Of a stretch of DNA of 64,000 bases, positions 9,336 through 19,889 are shown piece by piece. The notes under the pieces were generated by a model. That model did not search any database and was not told where the DNA came from. It saw nothing but the letters and a program-made list of their open reading frames with translations. The stretch comes from Leptospira johnsonii (GTDB lineage Bacteria; Spirochaetota; Leptospiria; Leptospirales; Leptospiraceae): NCBI RefSeq assembly GCF_003112675.1, contig NZ_BFAY01000012.1, positions 237,730 to 301,729 of the forward strand, in the 5' to 3' direction. Position 1 is the stretch's first letter. Every line of letters begins with the position of its first letter. A program made the translations under genes and the position numbers.

Positions 9336-10823
9336 TTACTCCAAACCGTAGGTGCTTCTGATCTGGGAATCCGCCTTTTGGGTTTCCTCTCGATCCAAGA
9401 TCAATGGGAGATCTATATTCAGAAATTTTAATTTTAAGAATTTGGACTTGGATTCTGCGGTAATCCTTTTCAGGTCGGCAAGGCTATTGATAGGTTCTCC
9501 GTTTACCGATTCCAAAACTAAATTCAGGAAATAATCGGAGGAAGAATTTACAGGATGAGCTAATTTCCTGTACAAAACCACGTCCGCCTTTTTAGTCCTG
9601 CCGATCCCATCTTCTATAAAATAATCGTATCTGTATAAGAACTGGCTTCCACCGGAAGTATTTCCGCTTCTGCTCCAAGCTCCCAGAAGATCTCTGGACA
9701 TTTCTTGGAATAATAATCCGCCTATCATGGAATAATCGAAAGGAGTGTCGTACCTGTTTTTCATAAAATCGAAATCAGGCATTCTTTTGGCCTTGAATTC
9801 CACATCGATCAGTTTGCCGTTACGGAATACCTTGAATCGGATAGGCTCTCCGGAATACTTATCATCTACTGCTTCCGTAAAATCTACACGGGCATCTTTG
9901 TCTAATGTGATTGTCCCGTTCCTTCCGATTGCAAGGCCGTCTATCTCTGTAAGATAATCCCCTTCTTTCAAATATCCGTCCGCAGAACCGTTCGGAAGTA
10001 TTCTGGATACGAATACTCCTTCTAACCCTTCCGGGATACCTTTAACTTTTCTGAGAGAAGTATTAAAAGAATTGAATGTTCCAATTCCGAGCTCTACATA
10101 ACCGTCGTATCTTCCGTCTTCTATATCTTTCAGAAAATGACGGATTACCTTGGTAGGAATAAGATAACCGATATTTTCCCCTTTGGTAGCGACTTGGAAG
10201 GCAACTCCAACCACATTATTGTTCTGGATGGCAGGTCCTCCCGAGTTCCCTGGATTAATGGCAGCATCCACTTGCAAAACCAAGTGGCTGTCTACGGAAG
10301 AATGTTCGTATTTAGATTGTTCCTTTCTGGAAACGATCCCTCTGGTTACGGAAACTTTATTTCCACCGATCGGATATCCTACTACAATTAGAGAAGAATT
10401 CAATTCCGGAATTTCTCCCAAACTTAGATCGGTCGAATCCTTATAAAATTCGGGATCTTCCGCTTCTAGGACCGCTAGGTCGCAGTCGTGGGCCACATGT
10501 AAAATTTTGACCCTGTACCATTCCGTCTGGTTGTATCTCTGTACCTGGACGTACTTCGCATTTGAGATTACATGAGCATTTGTTAATATTCTCTTGTTCC
10601 CGATCAGAAACCCTGTTCCTGAACTTGCACGAACCCCGTCCGTGGCCCAGGGAGTGAATGCACTGAAGGCTTGGGAATATACTTTGATCTGCACGACTGC
10701 TTTTCGTACCTGATCGAAATCGCTTCTTTCTTCCGAGAAAAGGGGAAAGTGAAGGGAGAATACTAGTACAATAAGACCAGATTTCAGGAACTGCATGAGA
10801 TGCTTAATGTCCTTCGAATTCAC
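9336..10823 (-). CDS. HtrA/DegP-like periplasmic serine protease with PDZ domain
   Basis: This is a 495-residue exported protein. The protease domain (about 35-235) has a complete triad: H84 in TNAHV, D115 in HDCDLAVL and S194 in GNSGGPA. A PDZ domain follows (about 250-350), then a C-terminal region without a recognised fold. The family degrades or refolds damaged envelope proteins. The first ATG (10823) overlaps the end of apt by 20 bases. An internal ATG at 10796 would start directly with a cleaner signal peptide ([11 protein letters not shown]) and is a good alternative. The gene sits between apt and the inactive paralogue in one minus-strand operon. Confidence 0.9.
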   Translation of the reverse strand: MNSKDIKHLMQFLKSGLIVLVFSLHFPLFSEERSDFDQVRKAVVQIKVYSQAFSAFTPWATDGVRASSGTGFLIGNKRILTNAHVISNAKYVQVQRYNQTEWYRVKILHVAHDCDLAVLEAEDPEFYKDSTDLSLGEIPELNSSLIVVGYPIGGNKVSVTRGIVSRKEQSKYEHSSVDSHLVLQVDAAINPGNSGGPAIQNNNVVGVAFQVATKGENIGYLIPTKVIRHFLKDIEDGRYDGYVELGIGTFNSFNTSLRKVKGIPEGLEGVFVSRILPNGSADGYLKEGDYLTEIDGLAIGRNGTITLDKDARVDFTEAVDDKYSGEPIRFKVFRNGKLIDVEFKAKRMPDFDFMKNRYDTPFDYSMIGGLLFQEMSRDLLGAWSRSGNTSGGSQFLYRYDYFIEDGIGRTKKADVVLYRKLAHPVNSSSDYFLNLVLESVNGEPINSLADLKRITAESKSKFLKLKFLNIDLPLILDREETQKADSQIRSTYGLE

Positions 10824-11337
10824 AAATAGAGAATACGTTTACACCTAAGTCGTTATTTAATTTTGTAGCTCCGCCTAGATCTGGAAGATCAATGATGACT
10901 CCGACTTCAGGAACTTCTGCGCCTAATTTTTGCAATAGTTGGACTGCGGCGATCATGGTTCCTCCGGTTGCAATCAGGTCGTCCATGAGTAGAATTCTAT
11001 CTCCGGGAACTATAGAGTCTTTATGTATTTCGATTACATCTTTTCCGTATTCCAAATCGTATTCTTGGGAAACAGTTTCGGAGGGAAGTTTTCCTTTTTT
11101 ACGGATCGGAATGAATCCTACACCTAGTTGGAATGCGAGAGGTGCGCCTATGATAAAACCTCTGGCTTCGATTCCGGCTACTTTAGTGATTCCTTTGCCT
11201 GTATACCGGTCTACGAAAGTACCTATGGTAAGAGCTAAACCTTCCGGATCTAATAATAGGGAAGTAATGTCTCTGAATAGGATTCCTTTGCGGGGATAAT
11301 CCGGGATCGTACGAATTTTGCTTTTAACTATGGACAT
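10804..11337 (-). CDS. apt: Adenine phosphoribosyltransferase
   Basis: This is a 177-residue type I phosphoribosyltransferase that converts adenine and PRPP to AMP in purine salvage. The N-terminus [17 protein letters not shown] is diagnostic of Apt. The PRPP-binding motif is [13 protein letters not shown], and the pyrophosphate-loop region VAGIEARGF is present. I start at ATG 11337, which gives the family's usual length; ATG 11358 and TTG 11379 lie upstream in frame. It heads a transcript that continues into the two HtrA-like genes. An NCS2-type permease is encoded nearby (12429-14036), possibly linking uptake and salvage. Confidence 0.95.
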   Translation of the reverse strand: MSIVKSKIRTIPDYPRKGILFRDITSLLLDPEGLALTIGTFVDRYTGKGITKVAGIEARGFIIGAPLAFQLGVGFIPIRKKGKLPSETVSQEYDLEYGKDVIEIHKDSIVPGDRILLMDDLIATGGTMIAAVQLLQKLGAEVPEVGVIIDLPDLGGATKLNNDLGVNVFSICEFEGH

Positions 11338-11403
11338 GGGCTCGAAGTCCAATTCCATTTTCCGGAAAGGAACAAACAATTCTTTTTTCAGTGGGGATGA
11401 TGA

Positions 11404-11427
11404 GCGGCCTCCGGAAAAGAAGGCCGC
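11404..11427 (-). terminator. Hairpin between htpX and apt
   Basis: GCGGCCT and AGGCCGC form a 7-bp GC-rich stem 10 bases beyond the htpX stop. No clear U-run follows on the minus strand, so it is a weak terminator or attenuator candidate. Confidence 0.45.
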
Positions 11428-11436
11428 GAGTTTAGG

Positions 11437-12348
11437 TTAGTATGCTTTTGCTCTAAGAGCGGCAATTCTTTCTTCTAGAGGAGGGTGAGTCGCAAATAAG
11501 GAAGCAAGTCCTCCGGCTCTATTGGAAATTTTCAAAGCGGCGATGGTTTCTCCTCTTTGATCGATTGGATCCCTTGAGAAAGCAACTTTCAATCTTTCCA
11601 AAGCGGAGATCATGCTAGATCTTCCCGCCAATTTTGCTCCACCTGCGTCGGCGCGGAACTCTCTGGCTCTGGAAACATAAGCCACTACTATGGAACCTAA
11701 AAGTCCGAAAACTACCATAAGCAGTTGTCTGATCATGAACTCCATGAAGAATCCACCGCTGGATCCTCTCTCATCGTTACGATTCAATTGAGAAACGATC
11801 ACTTTGCTTACGATCCAAGAGAAGAAGATCACGAACGAGTTGATCACTCCCTGTACCAAAGTCATGGTCACCATGTCTCCATTGGCAACGTGAGAAAGTT
11901 CATGTCCTAGAACTCCATCCAATTCTTCGCTATCCATTCCGTTCAAAAGTCCGGTGGATACGGCGACTAAAGCGCTGTTTCTGCTAGGTCCTGTAGCGAA
12001 TGCGTTGATCTCGGGAGATTCGTAATATCCGACTTCAGGCATAGGAAGTCCCGCAGCCGAGGCCAATCTTTGCACTCTAGTTAAAAGATCTCTTTGCCAT
12101 CCGGATGCGTTTCTAGGATCGATGACTTGGACTCCCATGGAGGCCTTTACCATAAACTTGGAAAGCAGCAAAGAAATGAATGCTCCTCCCATACCCCAGA
12201 TTGCAGCAAACAGAAGGGTAGTTGCGTAAGGTACTCCGGACTTAGCTAAATAAACATCCAGCCCGGTAAGTCTTAAAATCAATCCGATCGTGAAAATTAC
12301 CGCGATATTGGTAAGCGCGAATAATCCAAATCTACGAAAAAGCGCCAT
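11437..12348 (-). CDS. htpX: Membrane zinc metalloprotease HtpX
   Basis: This is a 303-residue M48 family protease that degrades damaged membrane proteins from the cytoplasmic side of the inner membrane. Two N-terminal membrane helices (about 10-28 and 40-62) are followed by the zinc motif HELSH (149-153) and the third ligand Glu in SRAREFRADAGG (E230). Two further hydrophobic segments (about 165-185 and 205-226) lie between them, as in E. coli HtpX. The length is normal. The nearby htrA genes make this a protein quality-control neighbourhood. Confidence 0.95.
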   Translation of the reverse strand: MALFRRFGLFALTNIAVIFTIGLILRLTGLDVYLAKSGVPYATTLLFAAIWGMGGAFISLLLSKFMVKASMGVQVIDPRNASGWQRDLLTRVQRLASAAGLPMPEVGYYESPEINAFATGPSRNSALVAVSTGLLNGMDSEELDGVLGHELSHVANGDMVTMTLVQGVINSFVIFFSWIVSKVIVSQLNRNDERGSSGGFFMEFMIRQLLMVVFGLLGSIVVAYVSRAREFRADAGGAKLAGRSSMISALERLKVAFSRDPIDQRGETIAALKISNRAGGLASLFATHPPLEERIAALRAKAY

Positions 12349-12428
12349 AGGCGAACAGTTCTCCTTTTTAGAAGTTTTTTGGGCCTCGGTAATTCCGTGC
12401 CCGCCGGTCTTCTAAATTCCGGTAATTA

Positions 12429-14036
12429 TTAGACCGCTCTAGGTTCCTTCTTTAAGAAAGAAGCGAGAAGAAAAAGTCCTGCAAGTAATAAATATGCCCA
12501 AACAAATGGACCCAGATTTAGCTGAAAAGAGCTCAAAATTGCGTTCCCAGCTAAGGAATAAGAATGTATAAATCCTGTCCCGGCAAGAAATGCACCGATC
12601 AAACTTGCAATGATCGCCTTCTTAAAATCTCGATCAATCACGAATGTAGCGATCGCAGCCCAAACCATGGAAGAAAGTAAAAATCCTTGGGACAGACTCA
12701 AAAGCCCGCCGAGAGAATACGGAAAAATTGGCTGATCTAAAGGCACAGTGGATAACCAAATATTCGGGGTAGTAGAGGCAGCCGGTGTACCTTCTACCGC
12801 TTTTGCTAGAATGGGAGCTGCATAATTGAATGCACTTTGGATCATCAAAACTCCCCATCCTGCAAGAGCAGGAAGAAGTCCGATCACAACTGCAGGCGCA
12901 TGTCTAGTAGGAGTCGCTTCGAATGCTTGGGCTCCGATCACGATACCGATCCAAAGTACGATTGCCATTCCCGCTTCTACAGGGATAAGAGCGCACACAA
13001 AACTGACCAAACCGAAGAAAGCGATTAGAGTCATAAAGATACCGTTCAAGCTGGAGTAACCGGATCTAGCTCCTAATGCCTTCCAACCTGGATGGCCAAT
13101 ATATATTGTAGTTGGGAAAGGAGATCCGAATAGGGAACCTACAATTGTTCCAACTCCGTTCATCATGAGAGAATTTCTGGTGTTGAATTTATCTCCTGCA
13201 GCTTCTGCGGATTCTATATTCTGCAAAGAACCGATTACGTTAAAAATTCCCATAGGTAAGATCACGGATAAATATTCTCTAATCCCGATATGACTCCAAG
13301 CTTCGAATAAGTCTCCGCCGCTCCATACCGGAAAATTAAAGCCAAAATCGATTGAGGAATGTAACGCAGCCCCATCCATCATTTGTTTTCCGGTGAAATG
13401 GGGAAGATACCATGCAAGTAAGGTCCCCACGATTACTGAGATAAGTCCACCTGGGATCTTAAAAGGAAATACTACTCTTCCAAAATATTGCAGAAGTATA
13501 ATTCCGAACGGAACGAATGCAACGAGTGGATTTAAGAATGTGCGGACTAAAAAGTCCATGGAGATAAATGTAAGCGCGATCCCTGCGAGAGCGGAGAGAA
13601 GTGCGGCTCTAGGAGTTGCCTTGCGGATCTTCTCCGCAATAAATGCTCCGAAAAATTCGATGAGCCCGGATACAAAACTTGCTAGTAGGCCGATTGACCA
13701 AGCAGCTTTATAACTATTCGTTTTTTGGTAAACCGGGAACATTACAAAAAAGACGAATGCGAACAAAGAAACGGTATTGATCCCGTAAGGCAATGCTGTG
13801 ACATCACTTCTGTTTTCTGAAAGTGCAAGTTGTCTTGCCTGCCAAGCATAGAAAAGATTTCCTATAAGTAGAGAGATTGCAGCTCCTGGGATCACAACTC
13901 TGAATACGAAATCCTGAGGCATTCCGCAAAAACCGATACACAATGCTACCAGGACCAAAATTTGGATCAGGTTATCGATCATCAGGCCGAAGAATCCATC
14001 CAGGTCCCCGGCAACGAACCATTTGTATTTGCTCAT
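12429..14036 (-). CDS. NCS2-type (xanthine/uracil family-like) permease
   Basis: This is a 535-residue polytopic inner membrane protein with about 12-14 hydrophobic segments. The N-terminal region (AGDLDGFFGLMIDN) and the segment VTALPYGINTVSLFAF resemble NCS2/AzgA-like nucleobase permeases, and the family can also be classed beside SulP carriers. The substrate is not certain; the nearby apt gene makes a purine plausible. Its ATG overlaps the stop of the SspB-like gene by four bases (14033-14036), so it is the last gene of a three-gene operon with the dehydratase and SspB-like genes. Confidence 0.8.
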   Translation of the reverse strand: MSKYKWFVAGDLDGFFGLMIDNLIQILVLVALCIGFCGMPQDFVFRVVIPGAAISLLIGNLFYAWQARQLALSENRSDVTALPYGINTVSLFAFVFFVMFPVYQKTNSYKAAWSIGLLASFVSGLIEFFGAFIAEKIRKATPRAALLSALAGIALTFISMDFLVRTFLNPLVAFVPFGIILLQYFGRVVFPFKIPGGLISVIVGTLLAWYLPHFTGKQMMDGAALHSSIDFGFNFPVWSGGDLFEAWSHIGIREYLSVILPMGIFNVIGSLQNIESAEAAGDKFNTRNSLMMNGVGTIVGSLFGSPFPTTIYIGHPGWKALGARSGYSSLNGIFMTLIAFFGLVSFVCALIPVEAGMAIVLWIGIVIGAQAFEATPTRHAPAVVIGLLPALAGWGVLMIQSAFNYAAPILAKAVEGTPAASTTPNIWLSTVPLDQPIFPYSLGGLLSLSQGFLLSSMVWAAIATFVIDRDFKKAIIASLIGAFLAGTGFIHSYSLAGNAILSSFQLNLGPFVWAYLLLAGLFLLASFLKKEPRAV

Positions 14037-14512
14037 TTCTTTGTTTTACTCCCGAAGTCTACTTGGATTACATTATCTTTTCGTTTTGAAGATCCGGATC
14101 CTATATCAGAAACTTCTTCCTTGGTTTCTGCCGGAGATGTTTCCTCTTTTTTAGGAGGGATATCCGGTTTGCCCAAATAAATTCTCATTTGTGTGACAGT
14201 CTGTTGGGACTTGTCGAAATATCTGAAAATCGCGTCCCATGGCAGAAAGACTTCTTCCCAGGTGTAGCCGAACTGTAGTTCTGCATACACCCATTCTGCT
14301 TCTATTTTGATATCTCTTGCAGCGCGGGGTCCTATAACTAGTATGATACCTGATTCTGGTTCTTCTCCCACTAATCCTCTTTTACCGATCTTTAGGTCGG
14401 GATGAGGCATTACGTGTACATAGAAGGTGCCGAACCTTTCCCAGTACACTGAAAAGAGTTGTTTTTTGAATTCTCGAAGTGCCTGTATGTCTTCTAAATT
14501 CGGACTATCCAT
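14033..14512 (-). CDS. SspB-like ClpXP adaptor protein
   Basis: This is a 159-residue protein whose residues 40-110 match the SspB fold. GIILVIGPRAARDIKIEAE and the following LPWDAIFRYFDK correspond to the beta-rich tag-binding domain. The C-terminal part is a charged, flexible tail ending in VIQVDFGSKTKK, like the ClpX-binding XB tail of SspB. SspB delivers ssrA-tagged substrates to ClpXP. Overlaps on both sides (8 bases with the dehydratase, 4 with the permease) show tight coupling in an operon. Confidence 0.8.
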   Translation of the reverse strand: MDSPNLEDIQALREFKKQLFSVYWERFGTFYVHVMPHPDLKIGKRGLVGEEPESGIILVIGPRAARDIKIEAEWVYAELQFGYTWEEVFLPWDAIFRYFDKSQQTVTQMRIYLGKPDIPPKKEETSPAETKEEVSDIGSGSSKRKDNVIQVDFGSKTKK

Positions 14513-16391
14513 CGTTTTTCAACTTACGCGAGGTTTCCTCGCTAATATATTCTTTGTGTATTTTATACTCAGGCACGAGCGCCTTAAAAGAGGAGAAAAT
14601 CTCCTCTTCTCGATCCGATTTTGCCGCTTCTAATAATGCGTTAAATCTTGCCTGGAAGCTGCTAGGATCTCCTTCCTCTAAGGGGGCTGCAATCCTGATT
14701 TTAGGATGATGTGTTTTTTTGATCCCTTCTAGATCTAACAGCAGTTCTTCGAAGAGTTTTTCTCCGGGTCTTAAACCTGTGAACACGATCGGAATATCCG
14801 TATAAGGCCTGAATCCTGAAAGTCGGATCATATCTTCTGCAAGATTTAGGATGCGGATCGGTTCTCCCATTTCTAGGAGAAAAATTTCTTCCTTCTCTCC
14901 CATGGCTGCCGCTTGCAAAACCAATTGTGTCGCTTCCGGGATTGTCATAAAATAGCGGATAATATCTGGATGGGTCACAGTTACAGGGCCGCCATTACTG
15001 ATCTGTTCTCTAAATCTAGGAATGACTGAACCGCTGGAGCCTAACACGTTACCGAATCTTACTGTGATAAATTTGGTTTTGGTTCCTTGGGAGATCGCTT
15101 GCAGATATAACTCTGCAACTCTTTTGGAAGCGCCCATTATGTTTACTGGATTGACTGCCTTGTCCGTGGAAATTAAAACAAAACGTTCAGTCCCATAAAT
15201 TCTAGAGATATCCGCTAAGTTTTTGGTTCCGAGTACATTATTTAATACCGCTTCGGATGGATTGATCTCCATCATAGGCACATGTTTGTAAGCTGCAGAA
15301 TGAAATACAACTTGTGGACGGTCCGTTTCGAAAACGGATCCTATCCTCAATGGATTTTTAATATCTGCGATCACCGCTCTGAACTGTATTCCGCTGTCTT
15401 TAAACACTTTTCTGAGTTCGTAATCGATTTCATAAAGAGGAGTTTCTGCGGAATCGAGCAGGATCATTTTTGCAGGATGGAATACCGCAACCTGTCTGCA
15501 TAATTCGCTTCCGATAGAACCGCCGGCACCTGTGACTAGCACTGTTTTACCTGCGATATAAGAACGGATGGATTCTATTTCCAGGTCTACGACCGGACGA
15601 CCTAATACGTCCTCTACCCGGATCTCTCTTAATTGTTGTACTTTGGGTGGATCGAAAAATAGAGACCCTAAAGAGGGTAGGATCTTAAAATCCACATTCT
15701 CTGATTCAAAACTTTTGATCAGTTTACCGATCTGTTTCCCGTCTGGATTACTGAATGCGATCAGCACTTTTTTAATTTCAAGAGAACGGATCAGAAATTC
15801 TGCCTGGTCAATTTTTCCAAGTACGGGAACACCTTGGATATGGGCGCCTATCTTGGATTCGTCATCGTCCAAAAGACCTAAGGGTAGAAGATTCAGATCG
15901 TTATGCCTTCTTAACTCGGTGAGCAGTGTAGCCCCCGTTTTCCCAGCGCCTAGGATCAGTGTTGGAATTCCTTCTCCCTCTTTTTTGCGTAGAATGTACT
16001 GATCTCTCACTAATCTCCAGGAAAGGCTACGTATACACAAAAATCCTAGCAGAAGAAGTGTGTCTATGACCGGGATCATTCTGGAAAGATGTTCGAATCC
16101 GTTATAGAATAAGAGCGCGGTATTCGAGATCAGCGAGGAAAGTATGGTGGTCTTGATGATCTCGACCAAGTCGTGGATGGAAGCGTAAGCCCAGATCGAT
16201 CTGTAAATATTCGAAAATAGAAATACTAGAGAACGACAAGAGACTACAATGAGTAGTGGAATAAAAAAGTCGTTCGGCTCCTGCAAAAATACAGTGGATT
16301 CAAAACGGATCAGGTGGGCTAGGAAATAGGAGAGGATCATGAAGCTTAAATCCAAAGGGAAAAGAAGGCTTCGACGATTCCATTGACCCAT
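14505..16391 (-). CDS. Membrane-bound UDP-sugar 4,6-dehydratase (CapD/WbpM/PglF family)
   Basis: This is a 628-residue protein with four N-terminal membrane helices (about 10-120), a first nucleotide-binding domain containing ILGAGKTGATLL (about 145-157), and a C-terminal SDR domain with VTGAGGSIGSEL (about 284-295), HSAAYKHVPMME and the active-site region STDKAVNPVNIMGASKR. The family converts UDP-GlcNAc to a 4-keto-6-deoxy sugar for surface polysaccharide or LPS. The domain order and length are normal. It is the first gene of the operon with the SspB-like and permease genes. Confidence 0.92.
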   Translation of the reverse strand: MGQWNRRSLLFPLDLSFMILSYFLAHLIRFESTVFLQEPNDFFIPLLIVVSCRSLVFLFSNIYRSIWAYASIHDLVEIIKTTILSSLISNTALLFYNGFEHLSRMIPVIDTLLLLGFLCIRSLSWRLVRDQYILRKKEGEGIPTLILGAGKTGATLLTELRRHNDLNLLPLGLLDDDESKIGAHIQGVPVLGKIDQAEFLIRSLEIKKVLIAFSNPDGKQIGKLIKSFESENVDFKILPSLGSLFFDPPKVQQLREIRVEDVLGRPVVDLEIESIRSYIAGKTVLVTGAGGSIGSELCRQVAVFHPAKMILLDSAETPLYEIDYELRKVFKDSGIQFRAVIADIKNPLRIGSVFETDRPQVVFHSAAYKHVPMMEINPSEAVLNNVLGTKNLADISRIYGTERFVLISTDKAVNPVNIMGASKRVAELYLQAISQGTKTKFITVRFGNVLGSSGSVIPRFREQISNGGPVTVTHPDIIRYFMTIPEATQLVLQAAAMGEKEEIFLLEMGEPIRILNLAEDMIRLSGFRPYTDIPIVFTGLRPGEKLFEELLLDLEGIKKTHHPKIRIAAPLEEGDPSSFQARFNALLEAAKSDREEEIFSSFKALVPEYKIHKEYISEETSRKLKNDG

Positions 16392-16497
16392 TAAGTAAAA
16401 AAAATGTCGCTAGTGAGGAAAAGTCCAATCTTTTTAACGTTTTTTGAGTTGCTTAAAAACCCGATCTGATTCGAAACTTTAAAGGGCTTTTATTCTA

Positions 16498-16974
16498 GTG
16501 AAAGAATTGATCGTCAATTTACAAGGCAAACTGGATTCTTTACTCGGAAACACTTTCCGAGAAAAAACGGATCCTTTACTTCGAAGTGAGCCCCATAAAA
16601 TTCTCTTGGATGCCAGAGACCTCCAAGTTTGGGACGAGAACGGTTTACTTTCTCTCAAAAATTCTTCTCTCTCTCATTTGAGTTCCAAATACGCTGCCTG
16701 CGGATTATCCGAAAGTCTGATGGGAGATTGGAATCGTCTAGGCCTACGGGAAAAAATCCCGTACTTCAAAACCAGAGAAGAAGCTAAATATTATCTAGTC
16801 TCCGGGCAAAATTTGGATCGGAGTTTCGAACCTAACGAGAGCACTACGGCCTGTCCAGCTTGCCTCCAGATCCTAAGAGTGCAGGGAAAAGGAAATTACC
16901 GTTGTCCTTCCTGTGGCCATACCTTCTACCTGACCGCAGATTATAGAACGGCTAGTTACGAGAAATTATTCTAA
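16498..16974 (+). CDS. STAS-like domain protein with zinc ribbon
   Basis: This is a 158-residue protein starting at GTG. The N-terminal half (residues 1-100) has the strand-helix pattern of STAS or anti-sigma antagonist domains (KILLDARDLQVWDENGLLSL). The C-terminus is a zinc ribbon with CPAC and CPSC pairs (about 118-140). The combination suggests a small cytoplasmic regulatory protein, but no partner kinase is adjacent. It lies 72 bp upstream of the cyclase gene on the same strand. Confidence 0.75.
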   Translation: MKELIVNLQGKLDSLLGNTFREKTDPLLRSEPHKILLDARDLQVWDENGLLSLKNSSLSHLSSKYAACGLSESLMGDWNRLGLREKIPYFKTREEAKYYLVSGQNLDRSFEPNESTTACPACLQILRVQGKGNYRCPSCGHTFYLTADYRTASYEKLF

Positions 16975-17046
16975 TCCATTCGGAAATAAATTTCCAAATT
17001 TTATAGGCTTGCCAGAAAAAAATCAGACTGGCGCTGTTACTATTAT

Positions 17047-19887
17047 ATGGGTACACAGACTTCTAACAAGCACAGTTTCGGACAAAAAATATTAGATCTT
17101 ACTCTAGTTCTTCCGAAACTCTTTTATTCCGGGATCAGGGCAAAACTAGCCTTGTTTACAGGAAGTCTGATCGTTCTGACCATTCTAATCCTCTCTTTCA
17201 TTTATGTGAGACAACAGACCGAAATTCTCACCGAAAGTTATGACAGAGAAGCAGCTATTTCCAGAAAGTACATCTCTTCTCTCGTTCTGGAATTGGATAA
17301 TATTTCCCAAAGTTTGATCCGGATCGAAGAATTCAGGGACCGGGTCAGTAAACAAACGGAAGCATTAAAAAAATATAAAACAACCAAGACCTTGGTCCAG
17401 GAAAAGAAGGTCTCCTTTTTTGGGATCAAGACCAGTTTGTTCGGCGCTCTGGGAAAAGATAAGGTCCGAAAGACCTTGGATACATATTATTCCGCTTATC
17501 TTTCCAAAGATGATATACAGATCCTGGAAAAAAATATCAAGTCCCAACTGCAGGAAGGCGGGGGAGATTCTTTGAATGAAAAAGAATTTTCCAAGCTGCA
17601 ATCGATTGCAAAAAAATTCGTGTTTGCGGATAGAGAAGCCTCGAATGTTAGAAAGAGGATTTTTGAATTAAAAGAAAATCAGGAAAAACAAGATCCGAAT
17701 GAAATTACAGGATTAGAAGAAGATCTGCGGAAAAAATCTCTTCTTACCAGAAAACTTAGATCCGAGTTGGACAGTTATATCGTGGACCATGTTGCGGAAT
17801 CCAGAAAAAGAAAGATCACTGAGATCGGATTGGATACCGGAAGATTCAGGATCCAGACATTTCCAATATCTGGGATCATTCCGGGAGAAGGTTCCGAACC
17901 GAATGTAGACACTCAAATTTTCGATCCGGAATCTCCTCTGAACAAGATCCCTACCGAAGAAAATTTAGAAGAAAGTTTAAAAGCTGCCTTATCTTCTCTT
18001 TTAGAAGGTGTTGGAATTTTAGGAGAAGTAACTCCGAATTCTTTCCAGCAGGATGGGCTGGAATTACAGGCTTTATATTCTCCTCATTTTAGAAATCCTG
18101 CATCTACCGAAAGAGCAAAACTGATAGAGGCAAAACGGAAGAAATTAGGTTCTTGGAACGGATATCTTACCGAAGAAAGAGCGATCTTAGAAGAACTTTC
18201 TAAAATTCCTCCTGTATTGGAAAAAAGACTCAAAGAATTAAGAGAGAAAAAACCTCCTATCCCTCCTTTCAAGGACAAGGAATTCAAAACTCAATATACA
18301 AATTACGCCTCTTTGGTCCGAAAACGAAATCTATTATATTTAACGTATCTAAAAAACAATCCTCCTTCGGAAGAAGATGAACCTAATATAGAGGCAATCG
18401 GTTCCATTCGGGATTCCGCTTTGGAAGACCAGGTATTATTAAGATTCAGACCGGACGGTTCCGATTATACTAAATCCACTCAATCGGAAGAAGGTAAGGA
18501 AGCGTTTCATAAACGATGGGATGCATTGCGCCATTGGATTTATTCTGGAGAAAGTGAAACTCCTACTGCAAAATTAAAATCTCTCTTTCCGGACGGGATC
18601 ATAGGAAACAGCAGAACAGAAGCGGAACAAATCCTTTGGAAATTGGATGCCAGTCCGCTTTTATCCGATAATTCGGACGATCTTCCGACTGTTGTGCTCG
18701 CTTCCAATTTTGCTGGTATCATCCGTACAATAGTGGATCGTACAGAAGGTTTACAATCAATTCGCAGCAATCGGAATAGAGCGGTTGTCTCGGCTCTTGG
18801 GATCTGCGGTTTTTCCATTTTCTTAGCTGTGTTTATCTCGGGTTTCGTGGTCCAAAAGATCAAACGTTTGATCTCCAACGCGGAACAAGTTGGTAGGGGA
18901 GACCTAAACGTAGAATTCGAGCAGGGTGGCAGTGACGAATTCGGGAATCTTTCCGTCGCACTCAACCAAATGGTGACCGGTCTTCGAGAAAGGGAGAAGA
19001 TCAAGGGAATTCTAGGAAGTATGATCGATCCTGTGGTGATTGGAGAGGCAATGAAGGATCTTGCCGCTCTCAAAAGAGGTACCGAAAAAAGGGTGACCGC
19101 ATTCTTCTCCGATGTAGCAGGATTTTCTAATATTAGCGAAAAGTTAAGTTCTGTGGAATTATCCGAATTATTGAATGAATATCTTTCCGCAATGACATTG
19201 ATCCTGAAGGACCATGACGGGGTTTTGGATAAGTACATCGGGGATGCGATTGTCGGTATCTTCAACGCGCCGGTAGATGTAGAAGGTCATTGTTTAAAAG
19301 CGACTCGTGCTTCCATTAAAATGTTGGAAAAACTGGAAGAGTTACGATCTGGGTGGAAGAAGGCCCAAAAATATATTCCTGACGCAAGGGATATGCAGAT
19401 CCGGATCGGTTTGAATACTGGACTTGCCAAAGTTGGATTTATGGGAACGGATGCTCTAGCTTCTTATACAATGATGGGAGACACAGTAAATCTTGCAGCT
19501 CGTTTGGAAGCAGCAGGTAAAGATTACGGAGTATCTATCTTGGTTTCTGACTCTGTCTATTCTGAAATTAAGGATTCTATTTTTACAAGAAAATTGGATT
19601 TAGTACGAGTGAAAGGGAAGAACGAACCGGTAATCTTATACGAAGCGATCTCCGAATTGAAAGGTGTCGCCTCCGCCAAAAAAGAAGTCATCGGTTTATA
19701 CGAAGAAGGTTTAACATTATACTTAGATCGCAAATGGGATGCTGCTGTTAAGAAGTTCAAAGAATCCGAAAAAGCAAAAGGTGCCGAGGACAAAGCAGTT
19801 CAAATACTTGTAGAAAGATGTAATGAGTATAAAAAAACCCCGCCTCCAGCTTCTTGGGACGGAGTGTATACCCGAGATCATAAGTAA
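17047..19887 (+). CDS. HAMP-containing class III adenylate/guanylate cyclase
   Basis: This is a 946-residue membrane signalling protein. The first membrane helix is at about 33-55; a very long, lysine-rich, largely coiled-coil extracytoplasmic sensor runs to about 575; the second helix is at about 578-600; a HAMP linker follows (about 600-655); and the catalytic domain covers about 680-865. The metal-binding aspartates are D689 (FFSDVAGFS) and D733 (DKYIGDAIVG), and MMGDTVNLAARLEA is present, so the enzyme should be active and make a cyclic nucleotide. A short TPR-like tail follows. It is convergent with recD, with a 2-bp gap. Confidence 0.93.
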   Translation: MGTQTSNKHSFGQKILDLTLVLPKLFYSGIRAKLALFTGSLIVLTILILSFIYVRQQTEILTESYDREAAISRKYISSLVLELDNISQSLIRIEEFRDRVSKQTEALKKYKTTKTLVQEKKVSFFGIKTSLFGALGKDKVRKTLDTYYSAYLSKDDIQILEKNIKSQLQEGGGDSLNEKEFSKLQSIAKKFVFADREASNVRKRIFELKENQEKQDPNEITGLEEDLRKKSLLTRKLRSELDSYIVDHVAESRKRKITEIGLDTGRFRIQTFPISGIIPGEGSEPNVDTQIFDPESPLNKIPTEENLEESLKAALSSLLEGVGILGEVTPNSFQQDGLELQALYSPHFRNPASTERAKLIEAKRKKLGSWNGYLTEERAILEELSKIPPVLEKRLKELREKKPPIPPFKDKEFKTQYTNYASLVRKRNLLYLTYLKNNPPSEEDEPNIEAIGSIRDSALEDQVLLRFRPDGSDYTKSTQSEEGKEAFHKRWDALRHWIYSGESETPTAKLKSLFPDGIIGNSRTEAEQILWKLDASPLLSDNSDDLPTVVLASNFAGIIRTIVDRTEGLQSIRSNRNRAVVSALGICGFSIFLAVFISGFVVQKIKRLISNAEQVGRGDLNVEFEQGGSDEFGNLSVALNQMVTGLREREKIKGILGSMIDPVVIGEAMKDLAALKRGTEKRVTAFFSDVAGFSNISEKLSSVELSELLNEYLSAMTLILKDHDGVLDKYIGDAIVGIFNAPVDVEGHCLKATRASIKMLEKLEELRSGWKKAQKYIPDARDMQIRIGLNTGLAKVGFMGTDALASYTMMGDTVNLAARLEAAGKDYGVSILVSDSVYSEIKDSIFTRKLDLVRVKGKNEPVILYEAISELKGVASAKKEVIGLYEEGLTLYLDRKWDAAVKKFKESEKAKGAEDKAVQILVERCNEYKKTPPPASWDGVYTRDHK

Positions 19888-19889
19888 TC

